Assembly (NCBI GenBank): GCA_020354155.1
Contig: CP070644.1
Coordinates: 2,082,262 to 2,098,849 of the forward strand
DNA: 16,588 nt
Direction: 5' to 3'
From: Nitrospiraceae bacterium
Lineage (GTDB): Bacteria; Nitrospirota; Thermodesulfovibrionia; UBA6902
Part shown: positions 6,467 through 14,541 of the stretch, piece after piece
How positions within the stretch are numbered: the first letter of the stretch is position 1
Layout: each line of letters begins with the position of its first letter
Notes under the pieces: generated by a model
What the model was told of the DNA's origin: nothing
What the model saw: the letters and a program-made list of their open reading frames with translations, nothing else
Databases searched by the model: none
Translations under genes and position numbers: made by a program

Positions 6467-7538
6467 TGCATACATATCGGCATTTTCAGCAGTCATTGTC
6501 GGCCTCATGCTCGGCTATGTTCTGCAGAGGGGCCGTTTCTGCCTGAACTCTGCATTCAGAGACATTGTATTTGTTGAGGACCTTGACCTCTTCAGGGCAT
6601 ACCTGCTCTGTGTCGTGGTGGCAGTGCTGGGTACAAACTTTCTTGAGGATGCAGGACTGATAATGACATTCGGACAGAGTGGTGAACTGGTTTCAAGCGG
6701 GTTGATGCGTCAGAACTTCCTTCCCATTGCAAATATTACAGGCGGCTTTCTCTTCGGTCTGGGGATAGTGCTTGCCGGTGGGTGTGCCAGCGGTATTGTC
6801 TACAGACTGGGAGAGGGACAGATGTCTGCCGTTATGGCAATTTTCGGTTTTTTCTTTGGAGTTGTTACTACCACAAGCGGCATGCTGAGGCCTCTTCACC
6901 AGGCCCTTGGGAATTACAAAATAGAGGTCTTCGGGAAAATGAACCCTGCGTTATGGGACCTCTTCGGAGGCGGGCCGACTGCAAAGTGGGCTACTATTGC
7001 TGTCTTCTCAGTTGCTGCACTGGTTTTTGTCTTCAAGGGGAAGCCCACATTCGGGAAATCTCGCAATGGGTATTCCTGGGGATTGACAGGAATTCTCGTC
7101 GGCGTTATCACCATTTTTGCCTGGGTCGTATCATCATTATTCGGAGGCGGTCCGAGGGGACTTGCCATAACAACACCGATGAGAGAATTTTTCAATTCAG
7201 TGCTGTACAACAGTTCTCATTCCCCTTTTCAGGAATACAGCTTTCTCGGAATATTCAAAGGTACATGGGGAGTGTTCTTTATCCTTGCCATCCCTCTCGG
7301 CGCTGCCATCAGTGCAGTCTTACTTAAGGAATTTAAGTGGAAAATTGCATCAGCTCAGGAAATTCTCACCGTACTCTTCGGGAGCTTCCTCATGGGGATA
7401 GGTGCAGTTATTGCAGGCGGCTGTAATCTTGGCCATGGAGTAACAGGCATGTCAACCATGGCACTTTCAAGCCTGGTAGCCATTACCGCCATAGTCCTTG
7501 GAAACTGGACAATGGCCTATTTTAAATTTATGCGGTAA
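6456..7538 (+). CDS. YeeE/YedE-family (TsuA-like) sulfur-compound transporter
   Basis: 360 residues, an integral membrane protein with many hydrophobic helices. It shows the two family signatures: an N-terminal half with LQRGRFCLNSAF and GIVLAGGCASG, and a C-terminal half with GIGAVIAGGCNLGHGVTG. The cysteines in these segments (residues 28, about 106 and about 324) correspond to the conserved cysteines that pass thiosulfate through the pore in TsuA. By family it imports thiosulfate or a related reduced sulfur species across the inner membrane. The start at 6456 was chosen for the AAGGAGG at 6446-6452 and because the family's first helix follows at once; a frame open to 6411 is an extension into the preceding gene. 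It overlaps that gene by 11 bases and is last in the sigma-54 operon, ending before a strong terminator. The exact substrate is not determined by the sequence. Confidence 0.93.
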   Translation: MPYNAYISAFSAVIVGLMLGYVLQRGRFCLNSAFRDIVFVEDLDLFRAYLLCVVVAVLGTNFLEDAGLIMTFGQSGELVSSGLMRQNFLPIANITGGFLFGLGIVLAGGCASGIVYRLGEGQMSAVMAIFGFFFGVVTTTSGMLRPLHQALGNYKIEVFGKMNPALWDLFGGGPTAKWATIAVFSVAALVFVFKGKPTFGKSRNGYSWGLTGILVGVITIFAWVVSSLFGGGPRGLAITTPMREFFNSVLYNSSHSPFQEYSFLGIFKGTWGVFFILAIPLGAAISAVLLKEFKWKIASAQEILTVLFGSFLMGIGAVIAGGCNLGHGVTGMSTMALSSLVAITAIVLGNWTMAYFKFMR

Positions 7539-7580
7539 TAAAACATATCCCGGCTTAATCATTGCCGACGGAGCTACAGC

Positions 7581-7617
7581 AAAAGTGCAAGAGTAAATCT
7601 CTTGCACTTTTTGTTTT
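7581..7617 (+). terminator. Strong intrinsic terminator, likely bidirectional
   Basis: A perfect 13-bp stem, AAAAGTGCAAGAG (7581-7593) with CTCTTGCACTTTT (7599-7611), closes a 5-base loop and runs into TTGTTTT. The A-rich 5' arm gives a U tract on the other strand as well, so it can serve both the usp-yeeE operon (ending 7538) and the convergent diguanylate cyclase gene (ending 7682). Confidence 0.92.
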
Positions 7618-7681
7618 CTGAGTCGGCCGACAACCGCATGCATTTCTCCTGGACTTCCCCTGAATTAGTAAATGCTGCGGA

Positions 7682-8452
7682 CTAAGTGGTCTCCACCCTG
7701 TTTCTGCCGTTCTTCTTCGCGGTATATAGGGCTTTATCGGCCCGCTTCACAAGACTGTCAAGTGTATCATCTGCCTTATAGACAGATATGCCAAGGGTGA
7801 CTGTTACTCTTCCGACTACTTCAAAATCGTGCTGGGCAATTAAATAACGTATTTTCTCTGCAAGGACACTTGCCCCTTCAACGTCCGTCTCCGGTGCAAT
7901 GATCATGAACTCCTCACCGCCAAACCTGGAGAGAATGTCTGCACTTCTGATATTCTTCTTTACCAGGCTTGCGATGGCAACAAGAACAGAGTCTCCGCTT
8001 TTATTGCCATATTCATCATTAATTTTTTTGAAATAATCAATGTCAAACATTATCAATGCCGGATCACATCTTCTTTTTACTTCCTTGTACCGCTTCGAAC
8101 GATATATCTCTTTTTCAAGGAAGGCTATAAACATACGCCGGTTGTAAATCCTGGTCAGAGGATCCAGTTCCGTTAATTCCTTCAACTGCCTCTCAAGACG
8201 TTTTCCCCTGCTCACGGCAATTCCGGTGACTACACCAAAGGCCAGAAAAAGTATGACAACCAATACTCTGTGAAAAAGGAGTTGCCTGTTATGGGGAATC
8301 AGCCAGTCGTGAACAAAGCCGGCATTTTGAAAAAAATAGACAGCCATATAACTTTCGAGCATCCAGAAGAGCATGGCGGCAATGAGTGCCCCAAATGTAA
8401 TCTGGAGTATTATAGCTGCTTGATTGGCTGTCCCATTATGGACCTTTTCCAT
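7682..8452 (-). CDS. Membrane-anchored diguanylate cyclase (GGDEF)
   Basis: 256 residues. Two membrane helices (about 14-40 and 60-81) with a short segment between them are followed by a GGDEF domain (about 92-256). The active-site loop is GGEEF (178-182), and MFDIDYFKKINDEYG (about 135-149) supplies the metal- and substrate-binding Asp and Asn residues. The inhibitory-site motif R169-S-A-D172 lies in the usual place before GGEEF, so product feedback is expected. The common GHxxGD segment reads GNKSGD here, a mild variant. It should condense two GTP to cyclic di-GMP on the cytosolic side. There is no recognisable sensor domain beyond the membrane part. An AGGG ribosome-binding site precedes the ATG. 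It is divergent from the SPOR-HEAT/GT2 pair, which could be a local target of its signal, although that synthase shows no PilZ domain. Confidence 0.93.
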   Translation of the reverse strand: MEKVHNGTANQAAIILQITFGALIAAMLFWMLESYMAVYFFQNAGFVHDWLIPHNRQLLFHRVLVVILFLAFGVVTGIAVSRGKRLERQLKELTELDPLTRIYNRRMFIAFLEKEIYRSKRYKEVKRRCDPALIMFDIDYFKKINDEYGNKSGDSVLVAIASLVKKNIRSADILSRFGGEEFMIIAPETDVEGASVLAEKIRYLIAQHDFEVVGRVTVTLGISVYKADDTLDSLVKRADKALYTAKKNGRNRVETT

Positions 8453-8491
8453 GTTTACCCTGCCAGCAAAAAATATTTGTAATTCATTATT

Positions 8492-8519
8492 ATTATAGTA
8501 TCCTTCTCGGACATGCCAG
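8492..8519 (-). promoter_or_regulatory. Putative sigma-70 promoter of the diguanylate cyclase gene
   Basis: On the minus strand, CTGGCA (8519-8514, 4 of 6 with TTGACA) and a perfect TATAAT (8497-8492) are 16 bases apart and would start transcription near 8485, about 33 bases before the ATG at 8452. Confidence 0.45.
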
Positions 8520-8696
8520 AGAAATCTTTAGCTTTTTGAGAAATTTCAATCCCCACCACGGTGAATATCAGTCACTTCCCTGGCCAGTACACAGAAGCAA
8601 CCTTCGGGGACTTTCCTGATAATTCTCTTTAAAGTAAAACATGTTACAGACCGTATATATAGTTGGACCTATATGTTTATAGTTTAGGTAAAACTA
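8520..8696. other. Divergent intergenic region between the diguanylate cyclase and HEAT-protein genes
   Basis: No gene is seen here. It holds a direct repeat GAGAAAT (8519-8525 and 8538-8544, 19 bases apart), and a small inverted repeat ATATAG-TTGGAC-CTATAT (8657-8674) about 22 bases before the HEAT-protein start, which could be an operator or a weak hairpin. The TATATAT at 8654-8660 is a possible -10 but no -35 at good spacing is evident. I see no cyclic di-GMP riboswitch. Confidence 0.4.
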
Positions 8697-11600
8697 ATGA
8701 CCAATACAGCTGAGTCAATAAAAAAGGCTTTTGTTCGCGTATCACTGATATTCATTGTGCTCAATGCGGCAGTCCTGTCTGGTGCGGAAGATGATCAAGT
8801 TGACTCCCGGTCATTGGATATCAATAACTTCTACGCAATTCAGATCGGAGCATTTTCAAAGAGCGAAACAGCCGTTACTATTGTTCAGAAACTGGCTGTC
8901 AGGGGAATTAATTGCGATATTCATAAAAGCAGAACTCTTTTTAAAGTCTATTGCGGCAGCACAGATTTAAAGAGCGAGGCAGGTAAGTTGAAGCTTGATG
9001 TCGCCCGGGAGGGGTTCAAGGACGCCTATATAGTATTGCTAAAAAAACCGATAAGCGAAACGAGCGCACAAAGAGTAACCCTTTCTGATTCACCGAGAAA
9101 AGACGGTCAGAGAACCAGTGCACCCCTCGAACCATCAAAAAGCCCGGTTAATAAAACGAACGATGCACCAGCGGTTGAAAACAATATATCTCATGCATCA
9201 GCAGCGATGGAAAATACAAAGAGATCCAAAGAGAAGCCTGCGGCACCGAACCTGACAGCTGAGGCACGTCAGGATAAACAGACCAAAGAAAACATACCAT
9301 CTTCATATGTCAGTATTCCTCCCTCTGTCATCGTGGGTACGATTTCTGTTAATAATCTGTCCCCAGAAGTAGATGGATTAGAGACACCTCATGCCCAGGA
9401 AAAGTCTCCATCCCGGGTTTCAAGGATTTTATCCGTCAGTTTCTCAGGCAAAGGGCAGAGTATTATTCTATTCGTAATCCTTGCTTTTTCATGTATCATC
9501 CTTGTCTTTCTTATCTGGGTCATTATTCTGAAGAGAAAGGGGACCATCCGGGCATTCAAGACAGGGAAACTCCTCAGGAAACATAAGGGCCTTGTTCAGC
9601 AACTGAGTGAACACCAACCAGGTTCTTTTGACACGATCATTGCCAAACTGAAAAAAATTGACAACTCCATGCTCATTGAACTCCTCCTCGATAAAGCGGC
9701 ATTCCTCTCGGGAAAATCTGTGCAGCACTTTCGGGATTTCTATGATGCCATCGGTATAACAGACCATTACAGTGACATCCTCAGAGAATCAAAATCCTGG
9801 AAAAAACGGGCCTTTGCAGCAGAAAAGATAGGCCACATAGGCTCAGCAAAACCGGTCCCCCATCTCCTTGAAATCATCCGTGACATTAACAACGAAGATG
9901 AAGATGTCAGAACAGTAGCATTGCGGGCCCTTGGAAGAATTAAAGATGAAAGGGCTATCCCTTTTCTCATCGAAGCCCTTGGTTTTCCGGAGACATGGCT
10001 CCCTCCCCGTATCGGTGAGATACTGGTGAATATCGGTGAACCAACGATTGATTACCTGAAAAAAGAACTCAAGAACTTTCAAAGTGAAAGCAGAAGAGGA
10101 TGGTCAGCTGAAATACTGGGTTGGCTTGATGCAAAAAACGCGGAGACATCATTGATTGAAGCGCTTTTTGATGTAAGCCCTGAGGTGAGGGCCAAGGCTG
10201 CAGGAGCCCTTGGAAAGATCAAAAGCGATCGCTCCATTGTCAAGCTTACCGAGCTGCTTGTTGCAGAACCAGTGCCTTTTGTTCGGACAAGGGTTTCACA
10301 GGCACTTGGTGCCATAGGAAATCCCTCGGTTATTCATTACCTTGTTAACATTCTCAAAGATCCTGAATGGTGGGTCAGAATCAGGGCAGTTGAGGCCCTG
10401 GAACAACTTGGAAAAGAATCTACTCCTTCCCTGCTGATTGCGCTCGAGGACGAAGATATGGAGGTACGGAGACGGTCTGCCCTGGCCCTTGAGAGAATCG
10501 GATACGTGGCGCAGATTCTTCAGGAGTATGGTGAGGAACAATACAAGCCCGAACTTCGGAAGATACTCTTTCTCATTGCTCAGGCAGGAGTAATTGAAAG
10601 CCTTAGTGATAAGCTTTCGAAAGCCGACAAGCATCTTCAGAAGCGGATTGTCCGCCTCCTGGGTGAGGCAGAGACCGTTGATGCTGCTGATCCCCTTCTT
10701 GACCTGCTTAAGAATACCGAGGATTGGACGCTACAGGCCAGAATAATTCAGAGCCTCGGAAAAATAGATGCCCAGAAAGCAATACCCATCCTCATTGATT
10801 ACCTGAGAGACAATGAATACTGGGTAAGGCGTTCGGCTGTAGAGGCACTGGCAGTACTCAATGCAACTGCTTATGTTGACGATGTTGCCGTAATACTTGA
10901 TGACCCCAACCCCCAGGCACGAGAGTCAGCGCTACGGGCCCTCTCAATGCTGAAAGTCACCAGCCACTGGGATGATATTAAAAAACTCCTGTACGATCCT
11001 GCTACAAGAGTGCGAAGCACAGCCTTGATGGTTATGCGGGAACTGGGAATCACTGTGGAGCCAAAGATGATCATTGAGCTTCTCACTGAGGCACCTGATG
11101 ATGTGCGGATTGAGGCGATAAAATATTTCGCGGCTACGATGAATGCAGATGTGCTCCATGAAATTATTAAACTCATCCCCTTAGGGTCTAGGAAGTTGCA
11201 CAAGGAAGTCAATGAATACATCAGAAGGATAAAGCCACAGGAGTTTAACGCACTTACCCGTATTGTGAATATGGAAAGCCTAGAAAATGACGCACTGATG
11301 ACCTTTATAGAAATGGCCTCAATAATTAAAGACAATGATGGCTATAATTTTATACTTGAATTTACGGACAGTGTTAATGAGGCATTGCGGGAAAAGGCCT
11401 TTCGCGCAATAGCAGATTATGGATTTTCAGAGAATGAGGTGCTCTTTGAGAAAGCCCTCTTTGATCCTTCACGCTCTGTTCGCACTATTGTTCTTGCCTG
11501 TGTCGGTTCCGATGCGGGTGAGAATTTCCTCAATAAGGCTACGATCCTCCTGAAAGATCCCGATGAAAATGTACGACTTGCCCTTACCCTTGCCTTTGGA

Positions 11601-12959
11601 GTTTCAGGCAAGAGGGAATTCAAGCCCCTGATCATAAAGATGCTTGATGATCCCTCACATAAGGTCGTTGCCGGTGCCTTTATAAGTCTGGCCTCTTTTA
11701 ATGATCCTGAGTTTCTCCAGGTATTTTATGGCCATCCCAACATCAGGGACATCAAGGATGAGATTACAAACATATCTGATGATACCCGATTCAGGCACAT
11801 TATCGACGAGATCAGGCTGACGGCACAAAAAACGAGAAACATGGAAGTTGATCTCATCTTTTCAAAAAATGACAGAGTATTTGCAAACGAACTCGTCAGG
11901 AAACTTCGGGAAGCCCTCGATCCGGTGCTGAGGATAAAGGCTATAGAGATGCTGAAGATCATTGCTACACCTGAACTTTTCACCTCCATACTCAGTGTTA
12001 TGAAAAAAGATCCCTTCGCAGAGGTGCGGCTGCAGGCAATGGATGTTGTCGCATCTATTGGAAGGGAAGAAGAGGTTATTTCTGCTTTTTCTACTTCCCT
12101 TTATGATCCGGCACCAACAGTCAGAGACAAGGCAGCAGAACTCCTGGGCAAGTACAGAAATCCCCGTGCCCTTGAAGCACTGCTTCATGTGCTGGATACC
12201 CCGGACAGAGAATTCCGCGAAGCTGTCACAACCGCACTATCATATCTTCTCAGGGGAGATCCTGAGAAGAATGCAGAACTGCTTAAAAATATGCCGGAAA
12301 CAAAAACAAGAAAAATCGGCATGGCATGGCTTATGGGCAAAAGCAGGAAAAGGGGTTCCGTTAATTTCCTTACCGGCCTTCTCGATGACAATGATCCCGA
12401 GGTGAGGGCTGCCGCCATTGGAGCCATTGCAAAATTCAAGAAAAAACAATTTGTGAACAGTCTTGAGAAACTCATTTATGATCCAAATGAACGGGTCAGG
12501 GCGGCTGCAGTGAATGCAATTACTGTAACCGGAGGAGATCGGGCCTTTGACATAGCCAGCATAGCGCTTCAGGACATAGATGATTTTGTCAGGACACGGG
12601 CGGTTATTGGTCTTGCAAAGCTGAACATGCGTAAAACCATCAGTGTTATCCGGAGTAAAGTAAACAAATTCCCTGAACTTCGTCCGCACCTGAAGGGAGT
12701 CCTTTATGCAAGCGGGGAACATTATGAAGATGTCATGCATATGGATTCTGTAGCCGTACACATCGTAGATGAATTGTGCCACAGGAAAGATATGGAAACC
12801 ATGTTTCGTCAGTCAACAGACCGTGTAAAAAGGATGCATTCCTTACGAGTGCTCGCACTGACAAGCAATGGTGATAACTACGAATTCCTCAGCCAGGCGC
12901 TCAAGGACCCCATATCCGAAATCCGGGAAGAGGCAAAGAAATACAGTGGAGTAATGTAG
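8697..12959 (+). CDS. Giant SPOR-TM-HEAT-repeat scaffold protein (1420 aa)
   Basis: Domains in order: an N-terminal hydrophobic segment (about 13-28) followed by LSGA-ED, which could be a signal-peptidase site; a SPOR-like domain (about 43-117; starts FYAIQIGAF and has the paired strand YIVLLKKP), a family that binds denuded peptidoglycan at division sites; a disordered Ser/Pro/Lys-rich linker (about 118-250); one membrane helix (about 255-278) followed by the basic KRKGTIRAFKTGKLLRK, which places the rest in the cytosol; and about 1100 residues of HEAT repeats (about 360-1420). At least 20 copies of the pattern D-P-x-VR-x-x-A-x-x-AL recur at roughly 31-residue spacing, for example at 402, 494, 556, 587, 706, 1107, 1139, 1233 and 1264. 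No catalytic motif is seen, so it is presumably a scaffold. The glycan synthase gene starts four bases after its stop, which suggests a complex. The ATG at 8697 has an AGG about ten bases upstream. The function is inferred. Confidence 0.88.
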   Translation: MTNTAESIKKAFVRVSLIFIVLNAAVLSGAEDDQVDSRSLDINNFYAIQIGAFSKSETAVTIVQKLAVRGINCDIHKSRTLFKVYCGSTDLKSEAGKLKLDVAREGFKDAYIVLLKKPISETSAQRVTLSDSPRKDGQRTSAPLEPSKSPVNKTNDAPAVENNISHASAAMENTKRSKEKPAAPNLTAEARQDKQTKENIPSSYVSIPPSVIVGTISVNNLSPEVDGLETPHAQEKSPSRVSRILSVSFSGKGQSIILFVILAFSCIILVFLIWVIILKRKGTIRAFKTGKLLRKHKGLVQQLSEHQPGSFDTIIAKLKKIDNSMLIELLLDKAAFLSGKSVQHFRDFYDAIGITDHYSDILRESKSWKKRAFAAEKIGHIGSAKPVPHLLEIIRDINNEDEDVRTVALRALGRIKDERAIPFLIEALGFPETWLPPRIGEILVNIGEPTIDYLKKELKNFQSESRRGWSAEILGWLDAKNAETSLIEALFDVSPEVRAKAAGALGKIKSDRSIVKLTELLVAEPVPFVRTRVSQALGAIGNPSVIHYLVNILKDPEWWVRIRAVEALEQLGKESTPSLLIALEDEDMEVRRRSALALERIGYVAQILQEYGEEQYKPELRKILFLIAQAGVIESLSDKLSKADKHLQKRIVRLLGEAETVDAADPLLDLLKNTEDWTLQARIIQSLGKIDAQKAIPILIDYLRDNEYWVRRSAVEALAVLNATAYVDDVAVILDDPNPQARESALRALSMLKVTSHWDDIKKLLYDPATRVRSTALMVMRELGITVEPKMIIELLTEAPDDVRIEAIKYFAATMNADVLHEIIKLIPLGSRKLHKEVNEYIRRIKPQEFNALTRIVNMESLENDALMTFIEMASIIKDNDGYNFILEFTDSVNEALREKAFRAIADYGFSENEVLFEKALFDPSRSVRTIVLACVGSDAGENFLNKATILLKDPDENVRLALTLAFGVSGKREFKPLIIKMLDDPSHKVVAGAFISLASFNDPEFLQVFYGHPNIRDIKDEITNISDDTRFRHIIDEIRLTAQKTRNMEVDLIFSKNDRVFANELVRKLREALDPVLRIKAIEMLKIIATPELFTSILSVMKKDPFAEVRLQAMDVVASIGREEEVISAFSTSLYDPAPTVRDKAAELLGKYRNPRALEALLHVLDTPDREFREAVTTALSYLLRGDPEKNAELLKNMPETKTRKIGMAWLMGKSRKRGSVNFLTGLLDDNDPEVRAAAIGAIAKFKKKQFVNSLEKLIYDPNERVRAAAVNAITVTGGDRAFDIASIALQDIDDFVRTRAVIGLAKLNMRKTISVIRSKVNKFPELRPHLKGVLYASGEHYEDVMHMDSVAVHIVDELCHRKDMETMFRQSTDRVKRMHSLRVLALTSNGDNYEFLSQALKDPISEIREEAKKYSGVM

Positions 12960-12963
12960 GTAC

Positions 12964-14499
12964 ATGATCCCCTATTTTTATACCTTTGTGGAATATTTCT
13001 TTATTGTCTATTTCCTTTTGTTCAATACCATTAACCTCTTCTATCTCGTTATCGCTTTTTATGATGTCAGACGGCGGGTCATGGGCAGGGGATACGAGGG
13101 TTTTGATATTGCTATGAAGTCACCCTTTACACCACCTCTTTCCATTTTAGTTCCGGCATACAACGAGGACAAGACTATTGTGGAGTCCATTAAATCACTG
13201 TTGAGACTTCGATTCCCAAGACTTGAGATAGTCATAATAAATGACGGCTCATCAGACAATACGCTCGAGGTACTCATCGAGGCCTTTCAAATGAAGCGGA
13301 TAGACATGAATTACGTTGAAAAGATCAGTACAGCCCGTGTGAAAGCATATTATGTATCACAGGGAGACCTTCCAGATCATATACAGAGGTTTGTCGTGCT
13401 CGACAAGGAAAACGGAGGGAAGGCAGATGCACTGAACGCTGGAATCAATGCCTCATTCTGTCCCTACTTTGTGTCTATTGATGCTGATTCAATCATCGAT
13501 GAAGCTGCACTCCTGCAGGCATTCAGGTCTGTGCTTGATCAACAGGACATCGTGGCAATAGGAGGACAGGTTGCAATTGTTAACAGTTCAGACGTTGAAA
13601 ACGGCGCCGTACTTGAACCGCGTCTTTCCAGAAAGTGGATCGTCAGATTCCAGATAGTGGAATATATCCGTTCCTTCAGCATGGGGAGGACCGCATTGTC
13701 ACGTCTTCAGTCCATTCTTATTATCTCAGGTGTCTTTGGCATATTTAATAAGGATTTTGTGCAGAAAACTGGTGGATATCTCACACGTTTTCTCAGTTCA
13801 AAAATCGCAGCAGAATATACCGGGCACCATGTTGAGACAGTCTGCGAGGACATGGAGATAATCGTAAGAATGCAGCGGTATATCAAGGAGAAAAAACTTT
13901 CAAAAAGAATTACCTATGTACCTCACCCCCTGGCCTGGACAGAGGCCCCTGAAGACCTGGGATCCCTGTCAAAGCAGAGAAACAGGTGGCAGCGTGGATT
14001 GATAGAAACCATGATCTATCATCGAAAAATGCTGTTTAACAGAAAATACGGTCGGATCGGCTTCTTTGCCTTCCCCTATTTTTTCATCTTCGAACTCCTT
14101 GGTGCTCCCATCGAATTATTAGGGTATATCACCTTGCCGATCCTCTTTGTCCTCGATAATCTGAATTTTCTCTACCTTATATTGTTCACTGCGGTATCCA
14201 TTGTATATGGTATTTTCCTGTCTGTTCTCTCCGTTGTTATGAGCGCCTGGCCGGTCAAGACTGCCGAGACTGACATAGAAGGGAAGTCACTCATTTATTT
14301 TAAGGGTATAAAGGAAATCATAATTCTTGTAACTGCAGCCATCTTTGAAAACCTCGGCTACAGACAGCTCACTGTCTGGTGGCGCATAAAGGGTATCGTG
14401 GACTTCTTCAAAGGCAAAAAAGGATGGGAAAAGTTTGATCGGAAAGGTTTCGGTACAGAGGCGAATAAAGAAGATAAAAATGCTGTTACTGCCGCGTAA
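12964..14499 (+). CDS. Processive GT2 membrane glycosyltransferase (BcsA/PgaC/HAS-like)
   Basis: 511 residues. An N-terminal membrane segment (about 10-32) precedes a cytosolic GT-A domain with ILVPAYNED (61-69), NDGSSD (93-98), the DxD motif D173-A-D175, the acceptor-site CED (294-296, in place of the usual TED) and QRNRW (338-342), the QxxRW signature of processive synthases. At least two further hydrophobic stretches (about 365-395 and 400-427) and a more amphipathic one (about 448-466) follow. By family it polymerises a sugar nucleotide, such as UDP-GlcNAc or UDP-Glc, and moves the chain across the membrane; the sugar cannot be read from the sequence. No PilZ domain is fused, so direct activation by cyclic di-GMP in the manner of BcsA is not evident. 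It is translationally close to the HEAT-protein gene upstream (four-base gap). No outer-membrane export or deacetylase gene lies in the window. Confidence 0.92.
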   Translation: MIPYFYTFVEYFFIVYFLLFNTINLFYLVIAFYDVRRRVMGRGYEGFDIAMKSPFTPPLSILVPAYNEDKTIVESIKSLLRLRFPRLEIVIINDGSSDNTLEVLIEAFQMKRIDMNYVEKISTARVKAYYVSQGDLPDHIQRFVVLDKENGGKADALNAGINASFCPYFVSIDADSIIDEAALLQAFRSVLDQQDIVAIGGQVAIVNSSDVENGAVLEPRLSRKWIVRFQIVEYIRSFSMGRTALSRLQSILIISGVFGIFNKDFVQKTGGYLTRFLSSKIAAEYTGHHVETVCEDMEIIVRMQRYIKEKKLSKRITYVPHPLAWTEAPEDLGSLSKQRNRWQRGLIETMIYHRKMLFNRKYGRIGFFAFPYFFIFELLGAPIELLGYITLPILFVLDNLNFLYLILFTAVSIVYGIFLSVLSVVMSAWPVKTAETDIEGKSLIYFKGIKEIIILVTAAIFENLGYRQLTVWWRIKGIVDFFKGKKGWEKFDRKGFGTEANKEDKNAVTAA

Positions 14500-14541
14500 T
14501 AGCAGTATTTCCTTTGTTCCATTCCAGTATATAATCGTATT

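Noticed and set aside
6782..7327. 181-codon plus-strand frame inside the transporter gene
   Set aside because: It lies wholly within the YeeE gene in another frame; its translation is Cys/Arg/His-rich and unlike any family, while the YeeE frame has strong signatures.
8270..8482. 70-codon plus-strand frame with several Cys residues
   Set aside because: It is antisense to the membrane segment of the diguanylate cyclase; the Cys pairs look ribbon-like only by chance and there is no start signal.
8520..8696. Possible cyclic di-GMP (GEMM) riboswitch before the HEAT gene
   Set aside because: The conserved GEMM core and tetraloop-receptor sequences are absent, and no paired stems of that shape can be drawn.
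12043..12405. 120-codon plus-strand frame and several long minus-strand frames within the HEAT gene
   Set aside because: All lie inside a continuous 1420-codon frame with regular HEAT periodicity; they are shadows of it.
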